Shown here in pieces: positions 43,905 through 55,360 of a DNA stretch of 64,000 nucleotides. Both the position numbers and the translations under genes were made by a program. The number at the start of each line of letters is the position of its first letter. The first letter of the stretch is position 1. Location: positions 69,123,715-69,187,714 of the forward strand of contig NW_023605083.1 of NCBI RefSeq assembly GCF_014898055.3, written 5' to 3'. The DNA is from Talpa occidentalis (Eukaryota > Chordata > Mammalia > Eulipotyphla > Talpidae). The notes below the pieces were generated by a model that had not been told where the DNA came from, did not search any database, and worked only from the letters and a program-made list of their open reading frames with translations.

Positions 43905-45027
43905 AAAAAAGTTATTGGGATTTGATATTTGCATTGAATCTGTAAATTACTATGATAAAACAGCCATTTTCTTGGTACTCAGTCTTCCAATCCATGATCA
44001 CAGGCTATCTTTCCATGTCTTTGTATTTTCTTTCCTTTAACAGAGTCCTATAGTTTTCAGTTACTTCCAGGTATTTAATTCTATTTGGACTGATTTTAAA
44101 TGAGATTGTTTTCTTAATTTTCTTTTCTTCTGATAAATTGTTTGCATACAGAAATGCAACTAAATTTGTATATTGATTTGGTTTTTTGTCACATTGTTGT
44201 ATCATTTATTATTTCTAGTAATTTTTGGTAGGGTTTTTTTTTTATTGGTTCTTTATGTATGTTATCATGTTGTCTGCAAATAGTGATAATTTCACTTTAT
44301 CTTTTCCAATCCCTGTTCATTTTGTCTTTTTTTTTTTCCATAACCGCTTTGGCTAGAGCTTTCAATACTATGTTTAACAATAGTGATGGCAGTGGAATCC
44401 TTATCCTGTTTTTCATCTTAGTAGAACTGCTTTCAGTTTCAAATTCAAGTTGATGTTGGTTGTGGATTTGTCATTCATAGCTTTTATGATGTTAGATAAG
44501 TCCCATTTACTGCCATTTTATTGAGTTTTATTTATCATAAATGGATGTTGAATCTTGTTGAAGGCTTTTTTTTTGATGTCTGTTTAAATGATTGTGTGAT
44601 TTTTACCTTCCTTTTTGTTGATCTTCGAATGACATTGATTGATCTGTGCATGTTGAACCAACCTTTCATCTCTGGGATGAAAACTACTTGATTGTGTTAG
44701 ATGACTCTTCTAATATGTTACTTTATTAGGTTTACTAGGATTTGTTGAGGATTTTTGCATCTATGTTCATCAGGGATATTGTCCTATAATTTTCCCTTTT
44801 TGTACAGTCATTGTTTGGTTTTGGGATCAGGGTAATATTGGCTTTATAGGATGTGTTGGGAGATTCCCACCTTCTTCATTTTGGGGGAATAGTTTGAGTA
44901 GGACAGGTATTAGTTCCTTTCTGAAGGTTCAGTAGAATTCACTGGAGAATCTGATGAAATGGCTTAATCAGTCCAATCACAAGGGCAGAAGCTGAAAAAG
45001 TAATGAGTGTTTCCCTAAGAACAAACA

Positions 45028-46160
45028 AGAAGGTGTGGTATATATACAGAATGGAATATTACTCAGCAATCAAAAAGATAAACTCATGCAATTTGCAGCA
45101 ACATGGATGGAGCTGGAAGGGATCATGCTCAGCAAAATAAGCCAGAAAGAAAAAGAAAAATACTGGATGGTCTCACTCATAGCAGGAGTTTATTTTTTAT
45201 TTATTTATTTTTTTTTAATAAATTTTATTGTTATATTCCCCATACAATTGCAGCCCCCCATTCTGACCCCAATCCCTCTCCTCCTGCCCCCGCCCGCCTA
45301 AAAGTGTCTCTGGTTCATAGTTTTTTGTTGATTTTGATTTTCACTTTCTTATAGTTATTCATTTTCCTGGTCCCTTATTTAAGTTTTCTAGATTCCTGCT
45401 ATGAGTGAGACCATCCGGTATTTTTCTTTTTCTTTTTGGCTTATTTCGCTGAGCATGATCCCTTCCAGCGCCATCCATGTTGCTGCAAATTGCATGTGTT
45501 TATCTTTTTTGAATGCTGAGTAATATTCCATGGTATATATGTACCACATCTTCTTGATCCAGTTATCTATTTTTGGGCATTTGGGTTGTTTCCAAAGCTT
45601 AGCTATTGTAAACAGTGCTGCTATAAACATAGGGGTGCAGGTGTTCTTTGGAATTGATGTTTCTGTGTCCTTTGGGTAAATACCTAGGAGTGGAATTGCT
45701 GGATCATATGGAAGCTCTATGTTTAGTAGGTCCAGAAATCTCCACACAGCTCTCCACAGTGGTTGGACCAGTTTGCACTCCCACCAACAGTGCAGAAGAG
45801 TTCCTTTTTCTCCACACCCTCGCCAGCATTTGTTGTTGCTAGTTTTTTTAATATGTGCCATTCTCACTGGTGTAAGATGGTATCTCATGGTAGTTTTGAT
45901 TTGCATTTCCCTGATGGCAAGTGATGTTGAACATTTTTTCATATTCATAGCAGGAGTTTAGAAAACCTAAATAAGGGACCAGGAAAAAGAATAACTATAA
46001 TCAAGAAAAAAATCAAAATCAACCAGCAGCTATAAACCAGAGACATGCTACAGGGGAAAGAGGCATTGGGGTCAAAATAAGGGGTGTGTGATTGTGTGGG
46101 GAATATTACCAAGATGAAAGTGTGTACATTGTGCAAAAATGAAAAATGATGTAAGAAATA
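45028..46160 (+). mobile_element. L1-E: 5'-truncated older L1 end, split by L1-G
   Basis: Left part 45028-45192: the GTGTGGTATATATACAGAATGG text, then the region encoding [33 protein letters not shown]. The right part from 45945 repeats TCATAGCAGGAGTTTA and goes on with a 3'UTR that differs from L1-A (ATGCTACAGGGGAAAGAGG). It ends in AT-rich text near 46160. My end positions are approximate. Confidence 0.82.
45193..45944 (-). mobile_element. L1-G: young 5'-truncated L1 inserted in L1-E
   Basis: The 752-bp reverse copy encodes the last 180-odd residues of ORF2 on the minus strand (45388-45940), almost the same as L1-A, from the [13 protein letters not shown] block through [18 protein letters not shown] to MVSLIAGI. 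The 3'UTR keeps the G-rich strip and AATAAA. The target duplication TCATAGCAGGAGTTTA is exact over 16 bp at 45177-45192 and 45945-45960. Confidence 0.95.
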
Positions 46161-47824
46161 TATATATAAAGCCCAGCACCAGCTGGCGTGTTTTACTTTC
46201 TGTCTCGCACTTAGTCAAGTAAAGATGACATACATTGTGGGTGGTAATTTTCGAATATTTAGCACATTGTTACTGAGGACCTGCTGTAGTATTGTTCTTA
46301 TGTTGGCACTAAACAGCCAGTCATCTCATGGATGTCACTCTAGAAAAGTGACATTTAAGTGAATGTTTAGATGTAAGAAAGTTAACCAAGTTGGGGAAAG
46401 AGTATCCCAAGCAGTGAGAGTGGTCTGTGTGAAGCTGATGGTATTCAAAATTTCAACTCATCTGGGAATTGAAACCCACTTTCTTTGGGTGATGTGACAG
46501 GGACAAATGTGAGATTGGTGCAGAGACCAGTTTATCCCAGACCTTGTAAACTTTATCAAAATTTAAAAAATTTTATTACAAGAACAATAGAGTACAGTTT
46601 GGGGGTTATGATGGTCTGATAATGTCTGAGTTCCTTCCAATCTTTTGAAAATTACTGCATTTTAAATGCAAAGGTTTGTATCTCTGCCCCTTCCTCCCTA
46701 ATCATGCAAGAATCTTGGAGAGTATATTGAAATTCACATAATTTTTTTGTAGTTATCAGAGTTACTGAGGGTTTCTATGTGTCAGACTTTCTGAAAAAAT
46801 AACTGGAAATATAGACTTTTTTTTTTAAGTGACAAACATCATGTAGTGTACAGTGGTTTAAGTGTATCTTTTAAAAAGAAAAAAAATCTATATTTATGTA
46901 CACCCTTGAACAGTAGTTTTGCTTTCTTTAAGTGGGAGAAGGTAAAATTGTGAAATTAAAAATTCACAAGTTAAAAATGTGTTTAATAAATAATCTGTAG
47001 GAGTCAAGGGATAAGTGCAGTCAGTTCTCTAGAGACTGATAGAAACAGGATTGATGACAAAATATAAGGAATAGCCTTCATGATTCTACTGGCAATTTTT
47101 TTTTTTTTTTCAAAAACCAAGAAGCAAAAAATAGAGTAAAATGGGAGACCTGGAAGCTTTCTGCAATTGCAGAATTTTAAGGGAATTATTTAACATTCTC
47201 CGGGCATAGTTCTAAAATATTCATGCACATTGGACATAATTATGTCATTTTATTGCCCACTGTGTGTCAATGAAATGTCATCTTTTCACTGAAGCTTATA
47301 TCACTTCTCTGGCAATTGGGAAATGCAAATGATTATAAACAGAGAAGTCAAGTGGTAGAGAATTTGTTTTATGAATCTTAGAGTGAAACTTTTAAATCTT
47401 AATGCTGTACTCAGGGAATGATTGAGAACTAAATGGGCACATTTCTCTATACAAAACACAGAGTGGTCCCTTTACAGCCGTCACATTTAAAGGAACATTG
47501 AACTAATGATTAAAGGGGTCATGAAATATCCTAGTGAATACTGAATAGCAACTAAATTGCTGTTTCCAATCTAGAAATGACTATTGTTCGGTGTTGTTTT
47601 AGAAGACTCCATTAGTGTCAATGACTGGAAGTTGCAAAGCTCATTCTGTTCCAACTCAAGGAGAAAAATCCCCTGGAATTTAGCTTTTCATGAGAAATAG
47701 CTAGCCCTGATCTCAGTGATATGTAGCAGAGAAATGCTATGGGAGAGCTTTATCCATCATGCAGGATACCAGAAGCCCTTCAGGGAATATTTGACATTGT
47801 GGAAATTGCCTGAACTTTGATGGC
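46161..47824. other. Unassigned sequence
   Basis: AT-rich sequence with A- and T-runs (for example 47098-47110). It has no frame of 60 codons or more. No repeat family is named with confidence. Confidence 0.4.
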
Positions 47825-48015
47825 CACCAGATTAAGATGCAAATCTTAACATCCCCCACTTGTAGGCTGGTTGACTGGCTACTGTATTTCACTTAACTTG
47901 GCTGAGTTTCTTCTTTCCTCATCTTAAAATACAAATAATCTACTCAGAGGTATAGTTGAGATTAAATTAAATGATGTCTATAAAACCCTTAGAAGGTAAC
48001 CATCAATGAATGCAT
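47825..48015 (-). repeat. MIR-like fragment
   Basis: 'GTAGGCTGGTTGACTGG', 'TTTCTTCTTTCCTCATCTTAAAATACAAATAATC', and 'GAGATTAAATTAAATGATG' follow the reverse MIR order. Confidence 0.6.
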
Positions 48016-48410
48016 GTTTTATAAAAGTTTCCCAGGAAATGAGCCTATAGTCAATTAATGAAATTTCTGAAACATTTCAGGTGCTCAGAAAACATTAGCC
48101 CTTCTATCTTTCCATATTGTCAATGGCAGATTGACTCTAATTCTCAAAGCTCCCACTTTCATTTGCTTTTCACATCAAATAGGTAAATCAGGTGAGTGTT
48201 TTTTCATTGCATTTCTGGTTTTAATGTTCAAACCTTGTTTATTTCCTCAATCCTCTCTGTGCTTATTTCTTTTCATAATGAGTCTCTATTCATATCTTAG
48301 GTGTGGCCGTTTTTTATATCCTTCTTTAAAATGGCAGCTTTTTCTCAGAACTTCAAAAGAAGTTGATAATGCAGCATTTTCTTTGACATTTGTCCATTTT
48401 CAATTAAAAA
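48016..48410. other. Unassigned sequence
   Basis: No recognised features. A 144-codon frame (48131-48565) runs from here into the L1-C 5'UTR and therefore cannot be a conserved gene. Confidence 0.45.
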
Positions 48411-49237
48411 CTAAGCCAGGGATGGTTAGATCAACATGGCTGTGGGAAACGCTGCAAGTAAGTCCTCCCATTAAAAAAAAAAAACTTCATAGGGAGCAAA
48501 AGCAGCAGGTCCCTGAGAAAACCAGGATACAGAAGATAAACAGGAAATGCTGGCAAACTGCCTAAAGAGGAAAGTTGTCATAAAACAGGATGAAAGGAGA
48601 GAAAAGCTCAGAACCCTACTACCCTCCCCCACCCACAAAGCCAGTACACTCCAACCAACAGAAAGAAAACAACAACAACAAGAACAAACTACAGATCAAG
48701 CGGGACTGTGAGTGGAAAGGAACTATTGCATGCACCACACCCCGCAAACAGGAACTGTGGAGAATCTGTGGGAATCCCCATGGAGGTGAGCAAATGGCTC
48801 CAGGCACCATTAGAGGAAGATAAAGACTCCAGAGAGAACTACAAATAGCCCAAGGCCAGCCAGTAAGTTCATGCAGAAAAGCCTGAGCACACTCAAAAAG
48901 CACTGTGGTTCACGGCTGCCCAGATCCCTGTGCCCATGACCTAGATTTGTGGGGAGACATGTGATAACTATCACTGAGGTGAATGACCCTCACTGAGTAA
49001 TCAAAAACCAGACACTGGGGTATGGGAGTGGAGTGCAAAAGGCAGATACTGAACTGGGCTACTGCCTGCATCCCTGATCTGAGGGCTTCTCAGGGTGTGG
49101 GACCCCACAATGTGCAGCACAGGGGGGGGACACAGCACCCCACGCCATTGAGCCATTCCACTCCATCCCCACTCAGTTCCCCAGAGACCTACGTGGAGGA
49201 AAAAGCACAGGTCTGGAAGAATACTAGAAAAGATCTC

Positions 49238-49252
49238 TGGTGCCACCTAGTG
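49238..49252 (-). promoter_or_regulatory. CTCF-like motif, L1-C 5'UTR copy 1
   Basis: The minus strand reads CACTAGGTGGCACCA, which fits CCASYAGRKGGCRS apart from the first base. Confidence 0.5.
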
Positions 49253-49659
49253 ATCAGAACAAAATCGCCAACTTCCTAATAGTTGGAAGCCAGGGTTTCC
49301 AAAACCACCTTCAGGCTCTAAAAGGGGTGGGCCATGCAAATGGGCGTAAGAAGGGAAAAAAGGTGTAGAGCAAGATCCCATTCTGTAACTGAGAGATAGG
49401 CACATGTTTTGGGCCTGGGACATGCCATAACAGTGGGCACTGCACAGGGTGACAAATGTCATTATGGATCTGAGACCTTGAGATTGAGGACTAGAGCACA
49501 GAATTCAGGGCATGAGATCCACACAGCCGTGGGCTTAGCACTGGATGAACACGGGGCAGAAACAGCACCCAGCATGAGCAATGGCCCCCTGTGTCAAGGT
49601 TCTACCCTCCCCTCCTCCATTTCTCAGAGAAAAAGCACAGGTGGGAAAGCACAGGTCTC

Positions 49660-49674
49660 TAGTGCCACCTAGTG
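49660..49674 (-). promoter_or_regulatory. CTCF-like motif, L1-C 5'UTR copy 2
   Basis: The minus strand reads CACTAGGTGGCACTA. It is 422 bp from copy 1 and stands in repeated context (TCTCTRGTGCCACCTAGTGAYCAGA), showing that the older 5'UTR is built of two tandem segments. Confidence 0.5.
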
Positions 49675-49999
49675 ACCAGAGAAAAATCACCAACTAACTG
49701 ATTCCCTGTTGGAACTGAATAAATACAGAGTGGGGGGAACTGTAAGAGACAGTGCCCAGCAACACAGCCGCAGTATCAACACCCTAGTGGAGTTTTGGCC
49801 TACCAGTGCTGGTCTCAGTCTGGTAAACAGTTTTCGACACCCCTGAAGGAGCAATCCAAAGAGAAGCCCGCCAACACCAGGGCACAATATCCCAACACGT
49901 AGAACAAATTAGAAAGCAAACAGCAGGGAGAAGGAAAAATACAAATAACCCAAGCAAGCCCTCAGGAGGAGGACACACCACAAAAAGAAAATCAGTCAC

Positions 50000-50860
50000 C
50001 AGAGCTCAACAATGGCATGGAAGAACTTCTCTGCCTGTTAAGAATCATCATGATTAAAAAGTATAATGAGATGAGACAAATTATCAATGAACTGAAGAAT
50101 GAAAATGAGACCTTAAGAAAGGAAATAAAAGAAAAGGAGGAGATGAAAAGATTACTGGAGGAGACAAAGAGCTCTTGGAAAAGCATTGAAAATAGAACCA
50201 AGGAAATGGATGAACGGATCAGTACTCTTGAAGATAGAGAAACAGAAAAAAACAAAAGAGAAAAAGAGAGAGAAGTGCAAAGGAAGAAGAATGAGAATAC
50301 TCTTAGACAATTATCAGACTCTATGAAAAGAGGAAATATAAGAGTTATAGGAATTCCAGAAAGGGAGGAGAGAGACAAAGGATCTGAGAAATTATTCAAG
50401 GGGATAATTGAAGAAAACTTCCCAAGTATGAAAAAGGAGATGGATATAGACATATAAGAAGCAAGAAGAACACCCAGTTACCACAATGAAAAGAAAACCA
50501 CAGCAAGACATATAATAGTAAAGCTTGCAGGAGTCCAAGACAAAGAAAAAATAATGAAACTGGCAAGGGGGAGGAAACAGATAACTTATAAAGGAAAATC
50601 AATCAGATTAACCTCAGACTTCTCCAAAGAAACACTACGGGCAAGAAGAGAATGGAGTAACATATTCAGCAAACTTCAAAACAGCAAATGCCAACCAAGA
50701 ATACTTTACCCTGCAAAGCTCTCCTTCTCCTTCCTCTATGAAGAAAAAAATATGGAACTTCTCAGGCAAAACGAAACTCCAGAAATTCATTACAACTAAA
50801 CCCCCACTCCAAAAAACTCTACAAGAAGGCCTAAAGCCAAAGCCAACAGAGGAATGATCA
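50000..50860 (+). pseudogene. L1-C ORF1, broken
   Basis: The frame 50017-50457 holds the coiled coil and GNIRVIGIPEREERDKGSEK. It stops where DIQEA would be expected: CAA has become TAA (about 50456). The same frame continues past the stop with ARRTPSYHNEK, KGKSIRLTSDFSKET, ARREW and YPAKLSF, then shifts near 50735 through added bases. It has one copy only of the 14-codon coil segment. Confidence 0.88.
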
Positions 50861-50909
50861 AGAAGAATGGAATAAAGCAATGAATAAAATCACAAAAAAG
50901 ACAAACAAA

Positions 50910-53456
50910 ATGGCAAATTAGGTGTCAACATATCAATATTAACTCTAAATGTAAATGGATTAAACTCATCAATAAAAAGACAAAGAGTAGCAGGCTGGAT
51001 TAAAAAACAAAATCCATCCTTCTGGTGTCTCCAGGAAAAACATTTAACCACAAAAGATAAACACAGACTGAAAGTAAAATATGGGAAATAATCCTACAAA
51101 CAAATGGACCAAAAAAGAAGGCAGAAACAGCTATACTTATATCAGATGAGATAGACTTCAAATTAAAAAAAAAGTAAAAAGAGACATAGACGGACACTAC
51201 ATTATGATCAAGTGGACAATATGTCAGGAAGATATCACACTCATCAACATACACTCACCAAATGAAGGAGCACCAAAATATATTAGACAGTTATTATCTG
51301 CTCTGAAAACAGACATTAAAGAAAATACTTATATAGTGGGAGAATTCAACATTCCACTCTCACCAATGAACAGATAAACAAGACAAAAAATAATTAAAGA
51401 CATTAGAGCCCTAAATAAAGACATAGAACTCATGGACTTAACAGACATCTATAGGACACTGCACCCCAAAAAATCCAATTATACATTTTTCTCAAGCTCA
51501 CACGAAGCATTCTCCAGAATCGATCGCATACTGGGCCACAAGACAAATATCGACAGATACATGAAGATCAAATTCATTCCAACTATTTTCTCTGATCATA
51601 AAGATATCAAACTAGAAATAAATCATGAAAAGAAAACAAGAAACCCTCCCACTTCATGGAGATTGAAATCCACTCTACTGAAAGACCACTGGACTAATGA
51701 GGAGATCAAAGAAGAAATTAAAAAATACTTTGAGTTGAATGACAAGGACACCACTTCCAGAATGTATGGGATGCAGCAAAAGCAGTAATAAGAGGAAAAT
51801 ATATAGCAATACAGGCTCACATCAACAAACAAGAAAGAACTCAAAGAAACAACCTAATCTCACATCTCAAAGAGCTAGAAAAAGAATAACAAAAAACCCC
51901 TAAATCTAGGAAATAATAAAGATCAAAGCAGAAATAAATGAAATAGAAATTAAAAAAATAATCCAAAAGATCAATGAAACCAAAAGCTGATTCTTTGAAA
52001 AAATAAACAAAATAGAGAAACCTCTAGCCAGGGTCACAAAGGAAAAATGGGAGAAAATAATACAAATAGAATTATAAATGAAAGAGGAGAAATCACAACA
52101 GACTCAGTAGAAATCAAAAGAATAATCAGAGATTACTATGAACACTTATATGCAAACAAATTCAACAACCTAGAAGAGATGGACAAATTTCTAGAATGAT
52201 ATAATCATCCAAAGCTGGACAAAGAAGAAATAGAACACCTAAACAGACCAATTATAAGCAGTGAAATTGAGGCAGTAATCAAGGCACTCCCCAAAAACAA
52301 AAGCCCAGGTCCACATGGCTTCACAAATGAATTCTACCAAATGTTCAGCATTGAATCAGTTCCTATTCTCCACAAACTCTTTCAAAAAATTGAAAAAGAA
52401 GGAATACTACCAAATATGTTCTATGAAGCCAACATTACACTAATACCAAAACCAAACAAAGACAGCACAAAAAAAGAAAATTATAGGCCAATCTCCCTAA
52501 TGAACACTGATGCAAAAATCCTCAACAAAATCCTTACCAACAGAATCCAACAATACATCAAAGTGATAATACATCACCATCAAGTGGGATTCATCCCAGG
52601 AGCACAAGGATGGTTCAACATCGAAAATTGATCAGTGTAATCCAACACATCAACCAAAAGAAAAATAAAAAACATATGATCATATCAATAGATGCTGAGA
52701 AAGAATTCGACAAAGTCCACATCCATTTATGATGAAGGCCCTTAAAATTCTTGGGATAGAAGGAACATATCTTAACGTGATAAAAGCCATACATGACAAA
52801 CCCACCACCAATATTATTCTCAATGGTGAAAAGCTAAAGGCCTTTCCTTTAAGATCAGGAACAAGACAAGGATGTCCTCTCTCACCACTGCTCTTGAATA
52901 CAATAATGGAGGTTCTAGCCAGGGCAATAAGACAAGAGAAAGACATTCCTTATAATCAGGGAAATGCAAATTAAAACCACGTTGAGATATGACCTTACAC
53001 CAGTAAGAATGGCACATATCAAAATAAACAAGCAACAACAAATATTGGCGAGGATGTGGTGAAAAAGGAACTCTCCTGCATTGCTGGTGGGAGTGCAAAC
53101 TGTTCCAACCACTATGGAAAGTTGTCTGGAGGTTCCTCAGTCTACTAAATATGGAGCTACCATACAACCTGGCAAGTCCACTACTAGTAATCTACACAAA
53201 GGACACAAAAACATTGATTCAAAAGAACACCTGTGCACCTATGTTTATTGCAGCACTATTTACAATAGGTTAAACCTGGAAACAACCCAAACGCCCAAAA
53301 ACAGATGACTGGATCAAGAAGATGTGGCATATACACACAATGAAATATTATTCAGCAATCAAAAAAGATAAACTCTTGCCATTCTCAGCAATGTGGATGG
53401 AACTAGAAGGAATTATGCTCAGTGAAATAAGCCAGAAGGAAAAAGAAAAATATTGA
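50910..53456 (+). pseudogene. L1-C ORF2, broken with a large deletion
   Basis: It begins MAN then a stop. Fragments include the endonuclease blocks (FSRIDRILGHK and SDHKDIKLEI in 51432-51788) and the RT blocks ([38 protein letters not shown]). After RQEKDI (about 52946) the text jumps to the C-terminal REMQIK-equivalent, so the FADD motif and the following region are gone. The end has TGG to TGA at the KEKYW position (53454). Confidence 0.9.
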
Positions 53457-53769
53457 ATGGTTTCACTTACAGCAGGAATATAGGGGAACCAAATAAGACA
53501 TCAGTGTAAAAAAATATAACAGTACAAAACACAACAAAGCAGAAACAGACAATTATAAATCAGAGACATACTGCAGGGGAGGAGGAGGGAAAGGGATCAG
53601 AGGGAGGAGCACAGGGGACTCAGGTGATGGTGCATGGGTACATTGGTGAAGGAAACTCTATGGAGACTACACCTGGGGGGTTGGGGAAGCAAATAATCTC
53701 TAAACATGAATAATGATGTAAAAAATAAAAAAATAAATAAATAATTTAAAAAAACCTAAGCCGGGGATG

Positions 53770-54832
53770 TTAAATCCAAAAGGAACATTGGATTAGTCAG
53801 TACAACTTCTTTGTATTTGGTGGCAAAAGGGGAAGTTGAATTTTTATGCCATTGATTTTATTTCCCTTTGTGCCACAGAAATCCAACTTCAGGTACAGGG
53901 TTAACTGGTAGCTGTCAATTATGACTCATGGCACCTCATGTAACCATCAGTCTTAACAGTCCCATGTTCATATATTTCTCCACCCTATATTTATTCCTTC
54001 TATTTTGTTTGCCATCATCTTTACTAAGATGTCTAAGTAGAATTTCCTACATAAGCAGCAACATACTAATTCAGAAGACCTAACCATATACTCCAAGTAA
54101 TCTCAAGTCTTCTCTATTAACAAATGTTTTAAGAATTGAAGAGATCAATAAACAGCATTCTGTTCTACTCTTACCAAAGCCACTCTTCTGCATGGGAGGC
54201 ATTGAGTTGTCCAGCTTGATCTATAACTGGCTACATTTATGAGTCAGAAAGAACTAGGGTATACTGTGTAATAACATGAGCCAGAGAAAAGTTTTAATTC
54301 TGTCTTATATTTTGCATCCAGGCATGATGGGTAGAAGACTTCTGCATACTCTAAGCCTTTAGTGGCTCAAACTAATGCTGAAATTTCAAGACGGATATGT
54401 GGAAATAAAATTCAATAGATGGAGGTGAATATATTGCTATTATTACTGAGAAAAATAGTGTTAATTCTGGAATAAATGTGTACTCACGGTGGTCTTTTTC
54501 ACATTTAACCATGACTTAGCTCAGTAAATGGGATCACCTCCATGGCAAAGTTAATTAAGGAGTGTTCAAGGAGTGCTGCCTCAAAATTAAATATTGCATA
54601 ACTCTTATAAAGATGAGGACAATAACAGACTTATTGAAGGCAAAATTCTGGATTCTGGGAAGCAATTTACAAGTAATTTCTCTTTTATTTTCAAGCATTT
54701 ATATGCCATTTACTCCCCAATTTTTTTTTTTTTTTAAGAAGAGAGCATCTTTTCTCAGAGGAAGAGTCACTAGTTTAACTTTGGGTTTAGTAAGTTTTAG
54801 AGTACAGTAAACAAATAAATACATTATTAACA
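53770..54832. other. Unassigned sequence
   Basis: No gene or named repeat is visible. There is a T-run at 54720-54735. The frame at 54562-54810 is domain-free. Confidence 0.4.
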
Positions 54833-54843
54833 AGAACACATTA

Positions 54844-55114
54844 GGGCCTCCCTAGTGGCTTAGGGGTTAATTCTCAGCACCACCACCATGACAGTCCACC
54901 TCTACAGCCTGAGTTCAATCCCTGGCCAGGGCATTATCCCACATGGTGCAGCAGACCTCTCCTGTCTCACCCGCTGCTCCCCTCAGCAGTGTATTTTCGT
55001 AAAATCTGCCTGCTCTGCTCCCTGCTCTGTCTCTGGTGAATCCCCTCACCCCTACACCACTGGCCTGTATCCCAGTTCTTCTATGCAAAAATAAATAAAG
55101 TCTTTTGAAAAAAG
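54844..55114 (+). mobile_element. tRNA-derived SINE, older subfamily, altered head
   Basis: Head GGGCCTCCCTAGTGGCTTAGGGG, body GTTCAATCCCTGGCCAGGGC and CTGTCTCTGGTGAATCC, tail AAAATAAATAAAGTC. The exact TSD AGAACACATTA is at 54833-54843 and 55115-55125. Confidence 0.88.
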
Positions 55115-55224
55115 AGAACACATTAAAATAATACTAATCATTTAGATATACGTAGATATTTGAAATTTATGAACAGATTTTTCTTGTAGCATCTCAGCTG
55201 AGTGGGAATCTACAATTCTGAGAG

Positions 55225-55360
55225 GTTAACAGAGTGTGTTGTCCTCATTTCATACATCAGGAAATCATAATGAATATAATGTAGCACATGCAATTTCCAG
55301 AGCATGCTCACATATATTACCTCACTTTATCTTCACAACCTGAAGAAAAGGAGAAGCAAA
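55225..55360 (+). repeat. Possible MIR-like fragment
   Basis: 'ACATATATTACCTCACTTTATCTTCACAACC' recalls the MIR 5' part. The remaining match is poor. Confidence 0.35.

Larger units (their letters stand above)
41771..44960 (-). mobile_element. L1-D: ancient 5'-truncated L1, minus strand
   Basis: From its 3' end (near 41771) upward it shows the reverse of MEYHTAIKKDETM, ISQKVKDRYQ, the RHFFFSEEDIQMSYRQM block, MIRYHLNPVGMSHVK, SDNNKKN, and further up the RT region ('TTGTCTGCAAATAGTGATAA' encoding the FADD strand, 'TCATAGCTTTTATGATG'). There are many substitutions and stops. It is diverged from L1-A/B/C and so a much older subfamily. Two young SINEs sit inside it. Confidence 0.85.
48425..53755 (+). 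mobile_element. L1-C: older L1 with complete 5' end and internal deletion
   Basis: It begins with the YY1-like TCAACATGGCTG text and ends in an A-rich AAATAAATAAATAATTTAAAAA tail. The TSD is CTAAGCCAGGGATG at 48411-48424 versus CTAAGCCGGGGATG at 53756-53769 (13 of 14). 5'UTR about 48425-49990, ORF1 remains about 50000-50860, ORF2 remains 50910-53456. The 3'UTR (GGAGGAGCACAGGGGACTC...) differs from L1-A. About 1.24 kb of ORF2 is missing near 52946. Confidence 0.93.

Noticed and set aside
48131..48565. 144-codon plus frame
   Set aside because: It spans the L1-C insertion boundary at 48424/48425, so it cannot be a gene that predates the insertion, and it has no domain.
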